Position numbers and translations under genes: made by a program. Of a stretch of 64,000 nucleotides of DNA, positions 27,121-36,178 are shown piece after piece (position 1 is the first letter of the stretch; every line of letters begins with the position of its first letter). The stretch covers positions 62,001 through 126,000 of the forward strand of contig JAXDFZ010000016.1 of assembly GCA_034665305.1 (NCBI GenBank). The letters are read 5' to 3'. The DNA comes from DASXRU01 sp034665305 (lineage in GTDB: Bacteria > Acidobacteriota > Blastocatellia > Pyrinomonadales > Pyrinomonadaceae). The notes under the pieces are model-generated. The model ran no database searches. It saw nothing but the letters and a program-made list of their open reading frames with translations, and was not told the DNA's origin.

Positions 27121-28032
27121 TCAAAGCTCGGCCCACACCTTGATTGAGTCTCCCAAATGGCTCAAGCGCAGAACTCCGTTGGCTAGTTTCTTAACGGCCC
27201 GCCGGGGTCCGCTTTTGGCCAAAGCCTCGTTCAAATTGCTACCGCTGTTGACGCGCTCGGTAATGGCGGCATCGGTGTCCGCTTGCAGAAATTCATCGCG
27301 ATGGAATAACGCCTGCCACAACTCAAATGGATTGACGCCCTGCGTATCCAAACGAACTCGCTGGAAACCGGAACGATGTAGCAGGCGGCTGATGCCCTTC
27401 CGGGAAAACAAGTGTAAATGATCCGGGCTGACGGTGGTCCAATTCAATCCCAACATGCGCGCAGACAGCCCACCGATGTTCGGGGTCGTCGCCCACAACA
27501 ATCCGCCGGGCCGCAGAATGCGCGCAATCTCAGCGACTACTCGGCCGGGATCCTCGACATGCTCCAATAACTCGCTGGCTATCACGACGTCGAAATAGTC
27601 GTTCGCGTATTGGGCCTCCACCAGATCGCCGCAAAATACTTTGAAGCCCTCGGCGCGCGCATGCTCTGTCGCCGTGCGGGAAATCTCTACGCCCTCTGCT
27701 GCCCAACCCGCACGCGCCGCTGCGCGCAACATGACCCCAGATCCAAATCCAATTTCGAGCAACCGGTTTGCTTTTCGGTAACTGGAGAATCCGGCTACGA
27801 TTTCCTCGACGCGCTGATGGATAAACTCTGAAACCGAAAGATTCTCATGAGTGTAGTACGCGTCGTAATCCATCGCTTCCGCCGCATCAGGCAGGCGTTC
27901 AACGTACAACGTGCCGCAGCCCTCGCAGGTGATCATCATTTCAAAATTATGCTTCGGCCCTCGCTTCCGTCCGCGTTGGGAACCACAAGCGGGACAGTTG
28001 CGGGCGCCGGAATCCTGATTGGCCGCTACCAT
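27121..28032 (-). CDS. SAM-dependent methyltransferase with N-terminal zinc ribbon
   Basis: 303 residues. Cys13/16 and Cys36/39 (CPACG ... CEGCG) form a zinc ribbon. It is followed by a class I methyltransferase core: LLEIGFGSGVML (about 92-103), VVIASELLEHVEDPG and LRPGGLLWATTPN. This arrangement is common in O-antigen and nucleotide-sugar clusters, where such enzymes O- or C-methylate sugars. It lies between the amidotransferase at 28079 and the RmlA-like gene, with small gaps of 46 and 17 bp. Confidence 0.85.
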   Translation of the reverse strand: MVAANQDSGARNCPACGSQRGRKRGPKHNFEMMITCEGCGTLYVERLPDAAEAMDYDAYYTHENLSVSEFIHQRVEEIVAGFSSYRKANRLLEIGFGSGVMLRAAARAGWAAEGVEISRTATEHARAEGFKVFCGDLVEAQYANDYFDVVIASELLEHVEDPGRVVAEIARILRPGGLLWATTPNIGGLSARMLGLNWTTVSPDHLHLFSRKGISRLLHRSGFQRVRLDTQGVNPFELWQALFHRDEFLQADTDAAITERVNSGSNLNEALAKSGPRRAVKKLANGVLRLSHLGDSIKVWAEL

Positions 28033-28078
28033 AAATTCATTGCCGATACTACGGATCAGATGCCAACGACGGCTCGCT

Positions 28079-29959
28079 CTAATCGATGAACCGTTGAAAC
28101 CACAACTCCAGCATCAGCAGTGTCCAAAGCTGGTGCGCATGGTCTCTCTTGCCTGCCACGTGCTCGGTGACGATGCGCGAAACCTCTGCGGGCGCAAACA
28201 AGTCGCGTCCCAAAGACTTTTCGGAAAGCAGCGTTTCTTGCAGGAAACCTTTGAGGCGGCCGCGAAACCAATGGCCAATAGGAACTCCAAAACCCATTTT
28301 GGGCCGGTTCAAATTCTCGGCCGGCAGAATCTTTTTCAAAACATTCTTCAGCAGATACTTCGTCGTCAGACCTCGTATCTTCAGGTTTTCCGGCAAACTG
28401 GCGGCGAACTCAATCAGATGATGATCGAGGAACGGCGAGCGCGCTTCCAGCGACACCGCCATGCTGGCGATGTCGACCTTTACCAGCAGGTCGTTGGGCA
28501 GATACGTCATGGTATCCGTCAGCAGCGCCGCGTCAATGATTCCCGACCCGTTGGCCTTGGCAAACCATGGCGCCAGAATTCCGGCGGTGTTCAGGGTTTT
28601 GGTTTCTTCAAGAAAACTTCGTGAGTAGAGTCGCGCTTTTGCCGCTTCATCAAACGAACTCACCCAGCGCAGATAGCGCTCAACCTTGGGTAGCGAGGCG
28701 GCGCGAATGAACCGCTGGGCTCGCGCAACCGGATCCCGGCGGCTATCGGAGAGCGGCAACATGTTGACTGCGTTTTCGACGACGTGTTTTCGCAAAATCC
28801 CGGGTAGGTGCCGATACTTCTCCGCCAGGTTCATCGCGGCGTAGCGTTCGTACCCGGCAAAACACTCGTCGCCACCGTCGCCATTCAGCGCCACGGTCAC
28901 GTAACGCCGCGTCTCTTTTGCCACGTAATAAGTAGGAATGGCGGAAGAGTCGGCATAGGGCTCGCCATAATGCTCGACCAGGGTAGGCAAGACTTCGAGC
29001 GCGTCGGGGCGCACGATGAATTCATGATGGTCGGCGCCGATGTGTTCGGCTACGCGCCGCGCATGATGTAGTTCGCTGAAATCCTGTTCTTCGAAACCGA
29101 TCGAGAAGGTCTTCACCGGCGCCGCGGATTCTGCCGCCATCAATGCCACTACGGCGCTGGAATCGACGCCGCCGGAAAGGAACGCTCCCAGTGGCACCTC
29201 GGACATCAAACGGACACGGACAGAGTCGCGCAGGATTTCCACTACCCGCTCGCCCGCCGCTTCTTCACTGAGATCGGTTTTGTGGGAAAAGTCCGGCTGC
29301 CAATATCTTTGCGTTTCGACTTCGCCCGCGCGCCAGCGCAGCCAATGACCGGGCTCCAATTTTTTGATCGCGCGATAGGCAGTCAGCGGTGCGGGAACAC
29401 AAAGAAAGGAAAGGTAATGGTGAATCGCTTCGAAGTTAATGTCACGGCTAATTCCCGGATGCAGCAATAGTGCCGTGAACTCCGAACCGAAAACCAGATC
29501 GCCGTTGACCTGGGCGTATAACAGAGGCTTTTTCCCGACGCGGTCGCGGGCCAGGAACAACTCCTGCCGGCGTTCGTCCCAAATAGCGAACGCGAACATG
29601 CCGCGAAGATACTTCGGACAGTCGACGCCATAACGATCATAGGCGTGAATGATCGCTTCGGTGTCGCTATCGGTATGGAATTTGTGACCGAGCGCTTCCA
29701 GATCGCGGCGCAACTCGAGGTAGTTATAGATCTCGCCGTTAAAGACTATCCAGGCAGAGCGATCGTGATTGGGGATGGGCTGCTGTCCGCCCTTGAGATC
29801 GATGATCGCGAGCCGGCGCATGCCCAGGCCCACGCCGCCATTGAAGTAAAAACCGTCCTCGTCCGGGCCGCGATGCTTTATTGCCTCGCACATGCGGGAC
29901 ACGAGGGTTTGGTCAACCTGAGCTTCACCGCTCTGAACTATTCCGACAATCCCACACAT
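28079..29959 (-). CDS. asnB: Asparagine synthase-type amidotransferase, second copy
   Basis: 626 residues. Cys2 (MCGIVGIVQSG) is the glutaminase nucleophile and LSGGVDSSAVVALM the ATP-PPi loop, with ALNGDGGDECFAGYERY later. The exosortase-type family is suggested by the polysaccharide setting. It is clearly paralogous to 10342-12285 but embedded in a different operon, so the two probably amidate different uronic acids or act at different stages. The gap to the upstream GT-C gene is 34 bp. Confidence 0.9.
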   Translation of the reverse strand: MCGIVGIVQSGEAQVDQTLVSRMCEAIKHRGPDEDGFYFNGGVGLGMRRLAIIDLKGGQQPIPNHDRSAWIVFNGEIYNYLELRRDLEALGHKFHTDSDTEAIIHAYDRYGVDCPKYLRGMFAFAIWDERRQELFLARDRVGKKPLLYAQVNGDLVFGSEFTALLLHPGISRDINFEAIHHYLSFLCVPAPLTAYRAIKKLEPGHWLRWRAGEVETQRYWQPDFSHKTDLSEEAAGERVVEILRDSVRVRLMSEVPLGAFLSGGVDSSAVVALMAAESAAPVKTFSIGFEEQDFSELHHARRVAEHIGADHHEFIVRPDALEVLPTLVEHYGEPYADSSAIPTYYVAKETRRYVTVALNGDGGDECFAGYERYAAMNLAEKYRHLPGILRKHVVENAVNMLPLSDSRRDPVARAQRFIRAASLPKVERYLRWVSSFDEAAKARLYSRSFLEETKTLNTAGILAPWFAKANGSGIIDAALLTDTMTYLPNDLLVKVDIASMAVSLEARSPFLDHHLIEFAASLPENLKIRGLTTKYLLKNVLKKILPAENLNRPKMGFGVPIGHWFRGRLKGFLQETLLSEKSLGRDLFAPAEVSRIVTEHVAGKRDHAHQLWTLLMLELWFQRFID

Positions 29960-29993
29960 GTTTCAGTTGGTTGCACTTCTCGTGGCCGGCTGT

Positions 29994-31418
29994 TTATCTC
30001 TTTTCGCTGGTTACTGCCGGGCTAGCGGCCTGGAAGGTCGGCTTCACCCCGAAATCTCGCGGCGCTCTCATCGGTGGGATAATTCGCTCCGGCATTCCCG
30101 CCGCCTTCGCTTCTTCGCGCTTACGTTTTTTGTCTTCCCGCCGCTCCTTGAACAGCACCATGCCGACTGCGACAAAAATAAAATAGAAGACCAGCAACTG
30201 CGCTCGCTGGCGATAAGCGGTGCCGACGTTTCCCTGGAAAATTGAATATCCCAACGTCAACAAGGTTGTGAACAATAGAATCGGCGACACGCGCCGCAAT
30301 CTATGTTTGATGGTGAACCATAAGCCGAGGATCAGCAGCGGGAAACATCCCCACCAGACAATCATCTCGGGCAAAGTGATCATCGATCGCACCGAAGTGA
30401 ACTGCCACGGCAACGGAGCAAACATCAAGTAGAACACTCCGATCGGAATTGCCGCGAGTGCGCCCTGCGTCGTCGAAACGTCAACATCTGCGGCAAATCC
30501 AGACCCGGCCGATCGCGCCGCATCCAGGCGGCTGCGCTGAACTACCTTTAGATCTCCGAAGGCTTCGTATTGGCGACTGGCGTAGCGCGTGATGCCCAAA
30601 TACGTCATCGCCAACCCCATGAGGATCACCACGATGAATTGCCGCGTAAAGCTTTTGGCCGAGAAGGATCGCATACCGATCACGAACGCGCCCACGATGG
30701 CGGCCGTCACCATGTAAAAGATGTAAAAACGGAGGGTCAGCACACAGAGCACCGAAGCCAGCAGCAGGACCATGTATTTGACGCTGAACTTCTCACCTAT
30801 TTTGAGCGTGCAAAACATCGCAATCACCAGAAGGAAAACGATCGGACCGTCCTTCAATGCCTGCGAAGACCAAAGCACCATTGATGGGTAGAAGGCGACA
30901 AAGATCCCGGCGATTCTGGCAACCCTCTTATTATCGAAAAGATGTTCCGCGATGCGATAGACAATTATCGCAGTTGCCGCGCCCAGCACGGCGTTGAAAA
31001 GCTGTACGGCGAAATTGTTCCGTCCGACCAACTCATAAATCACTGCAACCACGTAGAGCATTCCCCATCCGCTGCCGCCGCGGTAATTGAACTGCTCTAC
31101 ATAAGTCCCGTAGAGTGCCCGGCCGTGCCACGACAAACCCAGGGCCCAACCATAAAAATCGTACGTGTCGGAATCTCCGCCAAAAAATTTCTCCAGTCCG
31201 TAAAAGACAATCAGGGTCGCTACGAAGATCCTGGTCACGATCGCGCCGACAAACAACCGCACCAGAAACTCGTTTTCGCGATCGAACCGCCAAATCGCCA
31301 CCCCGCCAATGAGCCCCAGCAGCAGACACAGCACCACCGCGGGTGGCCCATAGGTGGGCACCAGGAACGAAGCGGCCAGGCACGCAACGAGCAGAAGAAC
31401 TGTTAGAACGGCATTCAT
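29994..31418 (-). CDS. GT-C membrane glycosyltransferase (ArnT/PMT-like)
   Basis: 474 residues with 10-11 hydrophobic helices. An early acidic loop, FFGGDSDTYDFYGWALGLS (about residue 79-97), is placed where GT39/GT83 enzymes hold their catalytic Asp. Also FYPSMVLWSSQALKDGP is a conserved family block. These enzymes use a lipid-phosphate sugar donor and act on the periplasmic side. The basic C-terminal tail (KERREDKKRKREE) is cytosolic. The exact family is not secured, since the central helices are weakly conserved. Confidence 0.75.
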   Translation of the reverse strand: MNAVLTVLLLVACLAASFLVPTYGPPAVVLCLLLGLIGGVAIWRFDRENEFLVRLFVGAIVTRIFVATLIVFYGLEKFFGGDSDTYDFYGWALGLSWHGRALYGTYVEQFNYRGGSGWGMLYVVAVIYELVGRNNFAVQLFNAVLGAATAIIVYRIAEHLFDNKRVARIAGIFVAFYPSMVLWSSQALKDGPIVFLLVIAMFCTLKIGEKFSVKYMVLLLASVLCVLTLRFYIFYMVTAAIVGAFVIGMRSFSAKSFTRQFIVVILMGLAMTYLGITRYASRQYEAFGDLKVVQRSRLDAARSAGSGFAADVDVSTTQGALAAIPIGVFYLMFAPLPWQFTSVRSMITLPEMIVWWGCFPLLILGLWFTIKHRLRRVSPILLFTTLLTLGYSIFQGNVGTAYRQRAQLLVFYFIFVAVGMVLFKERREDKKRKREEAKAAGMPERIIPPMRAPRDFGVKPTFQAASPAVTSEKR

Positions 31419-31473
31419 AACTGACTAACTTACTCCCCTGGGATCCATCCACTTCACAAGACAGGGTGTTTAA

Positions 31474-32199
31474 CTAAATCTCATCAGGTAAGTCCCGGCG
31501 CGTCTTTCGCGTGATCAGGAACTGGTCTTCTTCGCTTAAAGGTCTGATTGCCTTTGCCGGAACCCCGCCGATCAGAAACTGTTCATCCAGCAGCGGCTTA
31601 GTTATGACGGCACCAATTCCCACGATGCTGCGCGAAGGTATTGCGCCCCCGGGCGCGACCCGAATTTCCGAGCCAATATAAGCAAAGTCGCCAATCTCAA
31701 TCGGCATGGTTCGCTGCCGGTTATGGGTCCAAAGCGACGAGTTACGCCCGCCGAGGATCGTGCGCTTCCCGATGCTTACCCGGTCCGTAAAATCAATCTT
31801 ATGTCCCGTGGTAATGATACTACCATCGCCCAGCAGAAATCTGGGCTCAACCGGATTTACCACCTCGGGATCGGGGATCGAGTTTATCTCGTTCAAACGA
31901 ATCACCTCTGCGTAGCGACCGAGGCTGATTTCATCACCCCCGCGAAAAACGTTGAGGTGACCAATCCGCGCGTGATCCCCGATTGAAAGTACTTTTACGC
32001 GGGTAAAAACATTCAGGTGGCCGATGCGCACGTCGTCCTGAATCTCGCATTTTCCCGCATCAATTATGCTCAGCCCGATCCGGACGCGCTTCCCGATGCG
32101 ATAACCGAAAAACGCGCGGTACGCCGAACGTTTCAAAAACGATGGTAGCAACGCGATCACTGCCAACGTAAGGAGCTTGAGTTTTCCGGTTCCGTGCAT
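31474..32199 (-). CDS. Left-handed beta-helix acyltransferase
   Basis: 241 residues from the ATG at 32199. The frame continues upstream but would use codons inside a heptamer repeat array, so the longer start is unlikely. Hexapeptide-repeat turns are scattered through the protein (IGKRVRIG, VRIGHLNVF, ARIGHLNVF, VSIGKRTILGG, YIGSEIRVAPGG), ending in SIVGIGAVITKPLLDEQFL and GVPAKAIRPL, the usual close of this fold. It would acetylate a sugar or glycan using acetyl-CoA. The N-terminal hydrophobic stretch (LLTLAVIALLPSFL) suggests membrane contact. Confidence 0.85.
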   Translation of the reverse strand: MHGTGKLKLLTLAVIALLPSFLKRSAYRAFFGYRIGKRVRIGLSIIDAGKCEIQDDVRIGHLNVFTRVKVLSIGDHARIGHLNVFRGGDEISLGRYAEVIRLNEINSIPDPEVVNPVEPRFLLGDGSIITTGHKIDFTDRVSIGKRTILGGRNSSLWTHNRQRTMPIEIGDFAYIGSEIRVAPGGAIPSRSIVGIGAVITKPLLDEQFLIGGVPAKAIRPLSEEDQFLITRKTRRDLPDEI

Positions 32200-32205
32200 T
32201 TCCAC

Positions 32206-32318
32206 GTCCAAAGTCCAAAGTCCAATGTCCAACCTCCAATGTCTGCTGGCCGGTCGGTTTAGGCCGGCAGTAATCGATACGCAGAGACTTTGGACTTTAG
32301 ACCTTGGACTTTAGACAT
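32206..32318. repeat. Inverted pair of heptamer tandem arrays around a GC hairpin
   Basis: On the plus strand 32206-32243 consists of about five units like GTCCAAA, and 32284-32318 of about four units like GACTTTA/GACTTTG, which is the reverse complement of the same unit. Between them is a hairpin core CTGCTGGCC ... GGCCGGCAG (32243-32270). The whole intergenic space is thus a self-complementary structure. Heptameric short tandem repeats of this type are known in several bacterial phyla. Confidence 0.7.
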
Positions 32319-32322
32319 TTCG

Positions 32323-33444
32323 CTATCGCACCAGTTGGCGCGATTCCAACTCGGCAGTAGCAACTGCTACCTGATCGTTGGCCGTTTGCCCTTTCACCCA
32401 ATCCAATAGCTCCGGAACGCCGGTTTCGATTGTGACTCTGGGGCTGTAACCCAAAAGTTCTCGAGCGCGCGAGATGTCGGCGATGCAGTGCCTGATATCA
32501 CCTTCGCGGTATTTGCCGACAATTTCCGGCGGCAGGTTCTTGCCCAGGCCTTCGCTCAGGAGCCCGGTGATCTTGTTAATCGAAGTCGCAATGCCGGTGC
32601 CGATATTCAAGGCCTGGTAATCAGCCTTGTCTGTTTCCAGGGCTAACAGGTTGGCCTGCACGATGTCGCTTACATGCACGAAGTCTCGCGTCTGCTCGCC
32701 GTCTTCGAAAATCACGGGGGGCTGATCGTTCAAGAGTCGTGATGAAAAGATCGCACACACGCCGGTGTAAGGATTAGACAGCGCTTGCCGTGTACCGTAA
32801 ACGTTGAAGTAACGCAAAGCCACGGCGGGAATTCCGTAAGCCCGGCCAACCACCAGACAGAACTGTTCCTGATCCTGCTTCGTCACCGCATAAACTGAAG
32901 TGGGAAACAATGGTTTGTCTTCAGAAGTTGGCTGGGGCGACAATGGTGCGCCACAACGCGAACACTCCAGCTCCCAGCGCCGCTCCAGCAACTGTTGCGT
33001 AGGCCGTAACTGTGGATAAACGGTCCCGCAGGCGTTGCAGACATAGGCGCCTTCTCCGTAGATCGACATCGAAGAGGCAACCACCAACTTGCGAATTGTC
33101 GGCCGGTGCTCGACCAGTGTTTCCAGCAGCGCGGCCGTACCCATGTCGTTGGCGCGCACATACCGCTGTATCTCGTACATCGACTGGCCCACGCCGACCT
33201 CGGCCGCTTCGTGGTAAACCGCGTCGATGCCCTCAAGTGCTTTTTTTAAGACTTCGGTATCGCAGACGTCGCCGTGGATAAATTCCGCGTCCGGATGCAA
33301 ATACTGGGGCGCATTTCCGGCATGAACCTGGGAAACCAGCAAATCCAAAACCCGCACGCGATGCCCTGCCGCCACGAGGGCGTCAACCAAATGGGACCCG
33401 ATGAAACCGGCGCCGCCCGTTACCAAAATGTTCAATGATTCCAT
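32323..33444 (-). CDS. Nucleotide-sugar epimerase with inserted zinc ribbon (dTDP-rhamnose 4-epimerase-like)
   Basis: 373 residues. The SDR core has VTGGAGFIGSHLV (8-20), SSMSIYGE (124-131) and Tyr185/Lys189 in YAVTK. Between the Ser and the Tyr lies an extra segment with Cys136, Cys139, Cys161 and Cys164 (CNACG and CSRCG), a zinc ribbon. An insert with four cysteines is known in the WbiB-like 4-epimerase group acting on dTDP-L-rhamnose, and RmlB and RmlD in this window could supply that substrate. The assignment of substrate is inferred. The gene is followed by the heptamer array. Confidence 0.8.
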   Translation of the reverse strand: MESLNILVTGGAGFIGSHLVDALVAAGHRVRVLDLLVSQVHAGNAPQYLHPDAEFIHGDVCDTEVLKKALEGIDAVYHEAAEVGVGQSMYEIQRYVRANDMGTAALLETLVEHRPTIRKLVVASSMSIYGEGAYVCNACGTVYPQLRPTQQLLERRWELECSRCGAPLSPQPTSEDKPLFPTSVYAVTKQDQEQFCLVVGRAYGIPAVALRYFNVYGTRQALSNPYTGVCAIFSSRLLNDQPPVIFEDGEQTRDFVHVSDIVQANLLALETDKADYQALNIGTGIATSINKITGLLSEGLGKNLPPEIVGKYREGDIRHCIADISRARELLGYSPRVTIETGVPELLDWVKGQTANDQVAVATAELESRQLVR

Positions 33445-33467
33445 GTAATCCTAACCTGTTATCGTCG

Positions 33468-34616
33468 CTAACCTCTGGAAGGAAGCGCGTTCTTTTCGTT
33501 ACTCATTCTCGGTTTTTCGGTGGCCTTCAAACCATGCCTGACCGACTCCAAAATCTTGTAAACACGTGGCGCCTGCACTTTCGCCGAATACTCGCTTTCG
33601 ACTGTAGCGCGCCCCGCTTTCCCAAGTGTCTTCCGCAGCTCCGCCGATCGCAGCAACTGCGTAAGCTTGGTGATCCACTCGTCCTCGCTCGCGGCAATCA
33701 TGCCGTTCTCGTCGTCCTTAATGATGTCGATGTTCACTCCCACCGGCGAGCAAATCGTGGGTATTCCCAGCGCCATATATTGCAATGCTTTCAACCCACA
33801 CTTGCCTTTGCTCCAGCGATCATCCGGCAAGGGCATGATGCCGATGTCGCCGCACGCCAGATCCTCCACCTCACTGCGCGCCCTCCAGGGCATCGCCTCC
33901 ACATCCACGCCGTCCAGCTTGTAAGTCGGTGTGCCAATCACGCGCAGGCGAAAATTTTCCTGCTGCGCCAAACGCTGCAACGCGCCGCGCAAAGTGTCCA
34001 GGTGTTGGACCGTGCTGTAGCTGCCGCTCCATACAATCAATGGCGGCCCCGCGTTGTCAGCGCGATCGGAAACCACATACTTGTCCGTGTCGATTGTCGT
34101 GGGAACGATCGTGACGTGATCGTTCACTTTCTTCGCGTAGTCGGCGAGGAACTGATTACCGGCCATCACATGCGAAGCCAGCCGGCAGATTGTTTTCGTT
34201 TTTGTCGGTTGTTTCAGGTAACTGAGATAACGATTCGCAGGGCTGACGTACGGAACGAAGATAGCGTCGTCAAAGTCGAAGATCAGCGGCACGCCGGCGC
34301 GATGGACCCAACGCTCAAATACCGGGGGCCCGAGCAGCGAAGCCTCGCGAAACACATATACCAGATCGTAATCCCGCACTGAGCGCAACAGCGAAATCCG
34401 CCGTTGAAACGCACGGCCCACCAGGCGCAGTTTCTCCTTAATATTTCCGGCGGTGTAAAGCACGGCATGCAACTCTTCGTCTTCGAAGGCCGCGTAGGTT
34501 ATGTCGACGCCATGCTCTTTTAGCAGCGGATCCCACTGTTCCAGCCGAAACCGCTGACCCGGGGACGTATCGAACAAACTTGGAACTACGGCAAGTAAAC
34601 GCATATCAAACTTCAT
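33468..34616 (-). CDS. Family 4-type glycosyltransferase
   Basis: 382 residues from an ATG at 34616 (an ATG at 34604 is also possible). The opening MRLLAVVPSLFDTSPGQRFR and the later FDFDDAIFVPYVSPANR mark the GT4 subgroup often found next to O-antigen genes. The C-terminal nucleotide-binding domain shows LIVWSGSYSTVQHLDTL and SKGKCGLKALQYMALG. The usual E-x7-E is altered to KGKCGLKALQYM, so the site is unusual. It is followed downstream by the SDR at 33444 after 23 bp. Confidence 0.8.
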   Translation of the reverse strand: MKFDMRLLAVVPSLFDTSPGQRFRLEQWDPLLKEHGVDITYAAFEDEELHAVLYTAGNIKEKLRLVGRAFQRRISLLRSVRDYDLVYVFREASLLGPPVFERWVHRAGVPLIFDFDDAIFVPYVSPANRYLSYLKQPTKTKTICRLASHVMAGNQFLADYAKKVNDHVTIVPTTIDTDKYVVSDRADNAGPPLIVWSGSYSTVQHLDTLRGALQRLAQQENFRLRVIGTPTYKLDGVDVEAMPWRARSEVEDLACGDIGIMPLPDDRWSKGKCGLKALQYMALGIPTICSPVGVNIDIIKDDENGMIAASEDEWITKLTQLLRSAELRKTLGKAGRATVESEYSAKVQAPRVYKILESVRHGLKATEKPRMSNEKNALPSRG

Positions 34617-34726
34617 GGAGACGCTAATCCGTCCCCCTCCCGCTATCCCTAAATGCTTCCTCGCAAAGAACCTGCAACTATTAAACAAACACGCAGGCGA
34701 ACGCAAGCCGCCCGCTATCAATTGGA

Positions 34727-34898
34727 GGGACGGCGCTCCGTGGCCGCCCCCTTAATTTGCAGTGCGGTGGGAAGCGTAGTGCGACACCGCTTTGGATGCT
34801 TTATCCAAACATTATCGTTTAGAAAGCAATCCAAAGCGCCGTCCGCCGCTTCGCTCTGCCGGCGCACTCCAAATGGGGCGGCCACGGAGTGCCGCCCC
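34727..34898. repeat. 172-bp long imperfect palindrome with 24-bp terminal inverted repeats
   Basis: The ends match as inverted copies (GGGACGGCGCTCCGTGG... at 34727-34750 and ...CCACGGAGTGCCGCCCC at 34875-34898) with two mismatches. Between them the two halves remain partly complementary (GTGGGAAGCG with the reversed CGCTTC, and CGCTTTGGAT with ATCCAAAGCG), so the whole element can fold as one long hairpin. No open frame or transposase is present. It looks like a MITE/REPIN-type mobile repeat sitting between two glycosyltransferase genes. Confidence 0.75.
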
Positions 34899-34922
34899 GA
34901 CAGTGCTCTCTGACGTACGGCG

Positions 34923-36170
34923 TCATTCTTTGCCGAGTACGTCCTCGTAAAGTTTGGCGTAGCGCGACAGGCCCACACCCGTAACGTCGAATAAACGCAA
35001 GGCCACGTCCCGCATGCGGCGCCGGTTCCCTTCAACGTCTTCCAGTTGGACCAACACAGTCTCAATTGCCGTTTGGTAGGCTTCGCGAGTGAAGTCTTCG
35101 ACGAGGGCACCGGCGCCTTCTTCGGTTACCAGCGCATCGGAATCGCCAATCCCCGCGTTCATGATTACGGGCAGACCGCACGCCAGATATTCCGCGACCT
35201 TCGTGGGCGACGTAGCGAGTTTCGATAGCCCGGGCTTGAAAAAAGCCACGCCCATGTCGCTGGCAGAAAGATACGACGCCACTTCCACAGGCTGGACCGA
35301 TTTGATCGTGTACTGACTCTCGTCGATGGCCCGGACGCGAATCAGATTTTTGATCAACTCCGGATCTCCCTGCGTCAACCAAAGAAAATGTGCGTCGGGT
35401 CGTTGCTTCAATAGCGCGAGAAACAAGTCCGCCATCATGTCGCTTAGGTACCAACTGCCAATCGAGCCGCTGTACACAACGACAAAGCGACCGTCGAGTC
35501 CCAACTCTTCCCGTCGCTGCAGCCGATCTTGTTCGCGAAAGGCGAAACGCTCCAAATCGGTGCAGCAGGGGATTACCTGCCGATTGACCTGGCGGCCGCG
35601 AAGTCCGTCCCATTCGCGAATCACGGGCCACAGTTTGTGCGTCAGGGTAACGATCCCATCGGTAGCAGCAAGCGCCTTGCGCTCCATGAGTTTGGTCGAG
35701 CGATAATAAAAACTGCCGGGACTCCAGTGTGCGGCGTCGACATATTCTTCGCCCATGAGCCCGCGAATATCGAAGATCATTTTCACGCCGAACATTTTTT
35801 TCAGCGTCAGCGCGATCGCAGCCGGGATGTAACCGCGCGCGTGAATCATCTTGATCTTGTGCCGCCGCATGATCGAGGCGCCGAAGCGGACTCCCGCGGC
35901 CATGTCATACATCGTCGCCGGCAACGAAGGGCTCTTGTGATAACGGAGGTAATGCCACTCGATGTCATGGCTGGCCAGCGTCTGTTTCAATTCCCTGCAC
36001 CGCTCGATTCCTTCCGGAGTGAAAGCAACTTCGCGCTCATAGCTGAGCAGGGTAAATCGCACACCCTGAGTGCTCAGCTCCCGCAGGTAAGGAATCACCT
36101 GGCTCTGGCCCAACGGATCGAGCATGCCGTTATAAGAAATGTAAAGTACACGCTTTCCGCTAATTGTCAT
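34923..36170 (-). CDS. Family 4-type glycosyltransferase
   Basis: 415 residues. ISYNGMLDPLGQSQVIPYLRE is not the commonest GT4 entry but occurs in capsular transferases; FVVVYSGSIGSWYLSDMM is the start of the C-terminal domain, and SKLATSPTKVAEYLACGLPV is the donor-binding block with Glu in place. An HARGYIPAAIALTLKK acceptor-domain motif is typical of the group. It is separated from the upstream GT2 gene by 8 bp and, downstream, from the next gene by the 172-bp palindrome. Confidence 0.85.
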   Translation of the reverse strand: MTISGKRVLYISYNGMLDPLGQSQVIPYLRELSTQGVRFTLLSYEREVAFTPEGIERCRELKQTLASHDIEWHYLRYHKSPSLPATMYDMAAGVRFGASIMRRHKIKMIHARGYIPAAIALTLKKMFGVKMIFDIRGLMGEEYVDAAHWSPGSFYYRSTKLMERKALAATDGIVTLTHKLWPVIREWDGLRGRQVNRQVIPCCTDLERFAFREQDRLQRREELGLDGRFVVVYSGSIGSWYLSDMMADLFLALLKQRPDAHFLWLTQGDPELIKNLIRVRAIDESQYTIKSVQPVEVASYLSASDMGVAFFKPGLSKLATSPTKVAEYLACGLPVIMNAGIGDSDALVTEEGAGALVEDFTREAYQTAIETVLVQLEDVEGNRRRMRDVALRLFDVTGVGLSRYAKLYEDVLGKE

Positions 36171-36178
36171 TGGAAGTG

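Noticed and set aside
32200..32232. Longer start for the acyltransferase at 31474
   Set aside because: The extra codons come from the heptamer repeat array.
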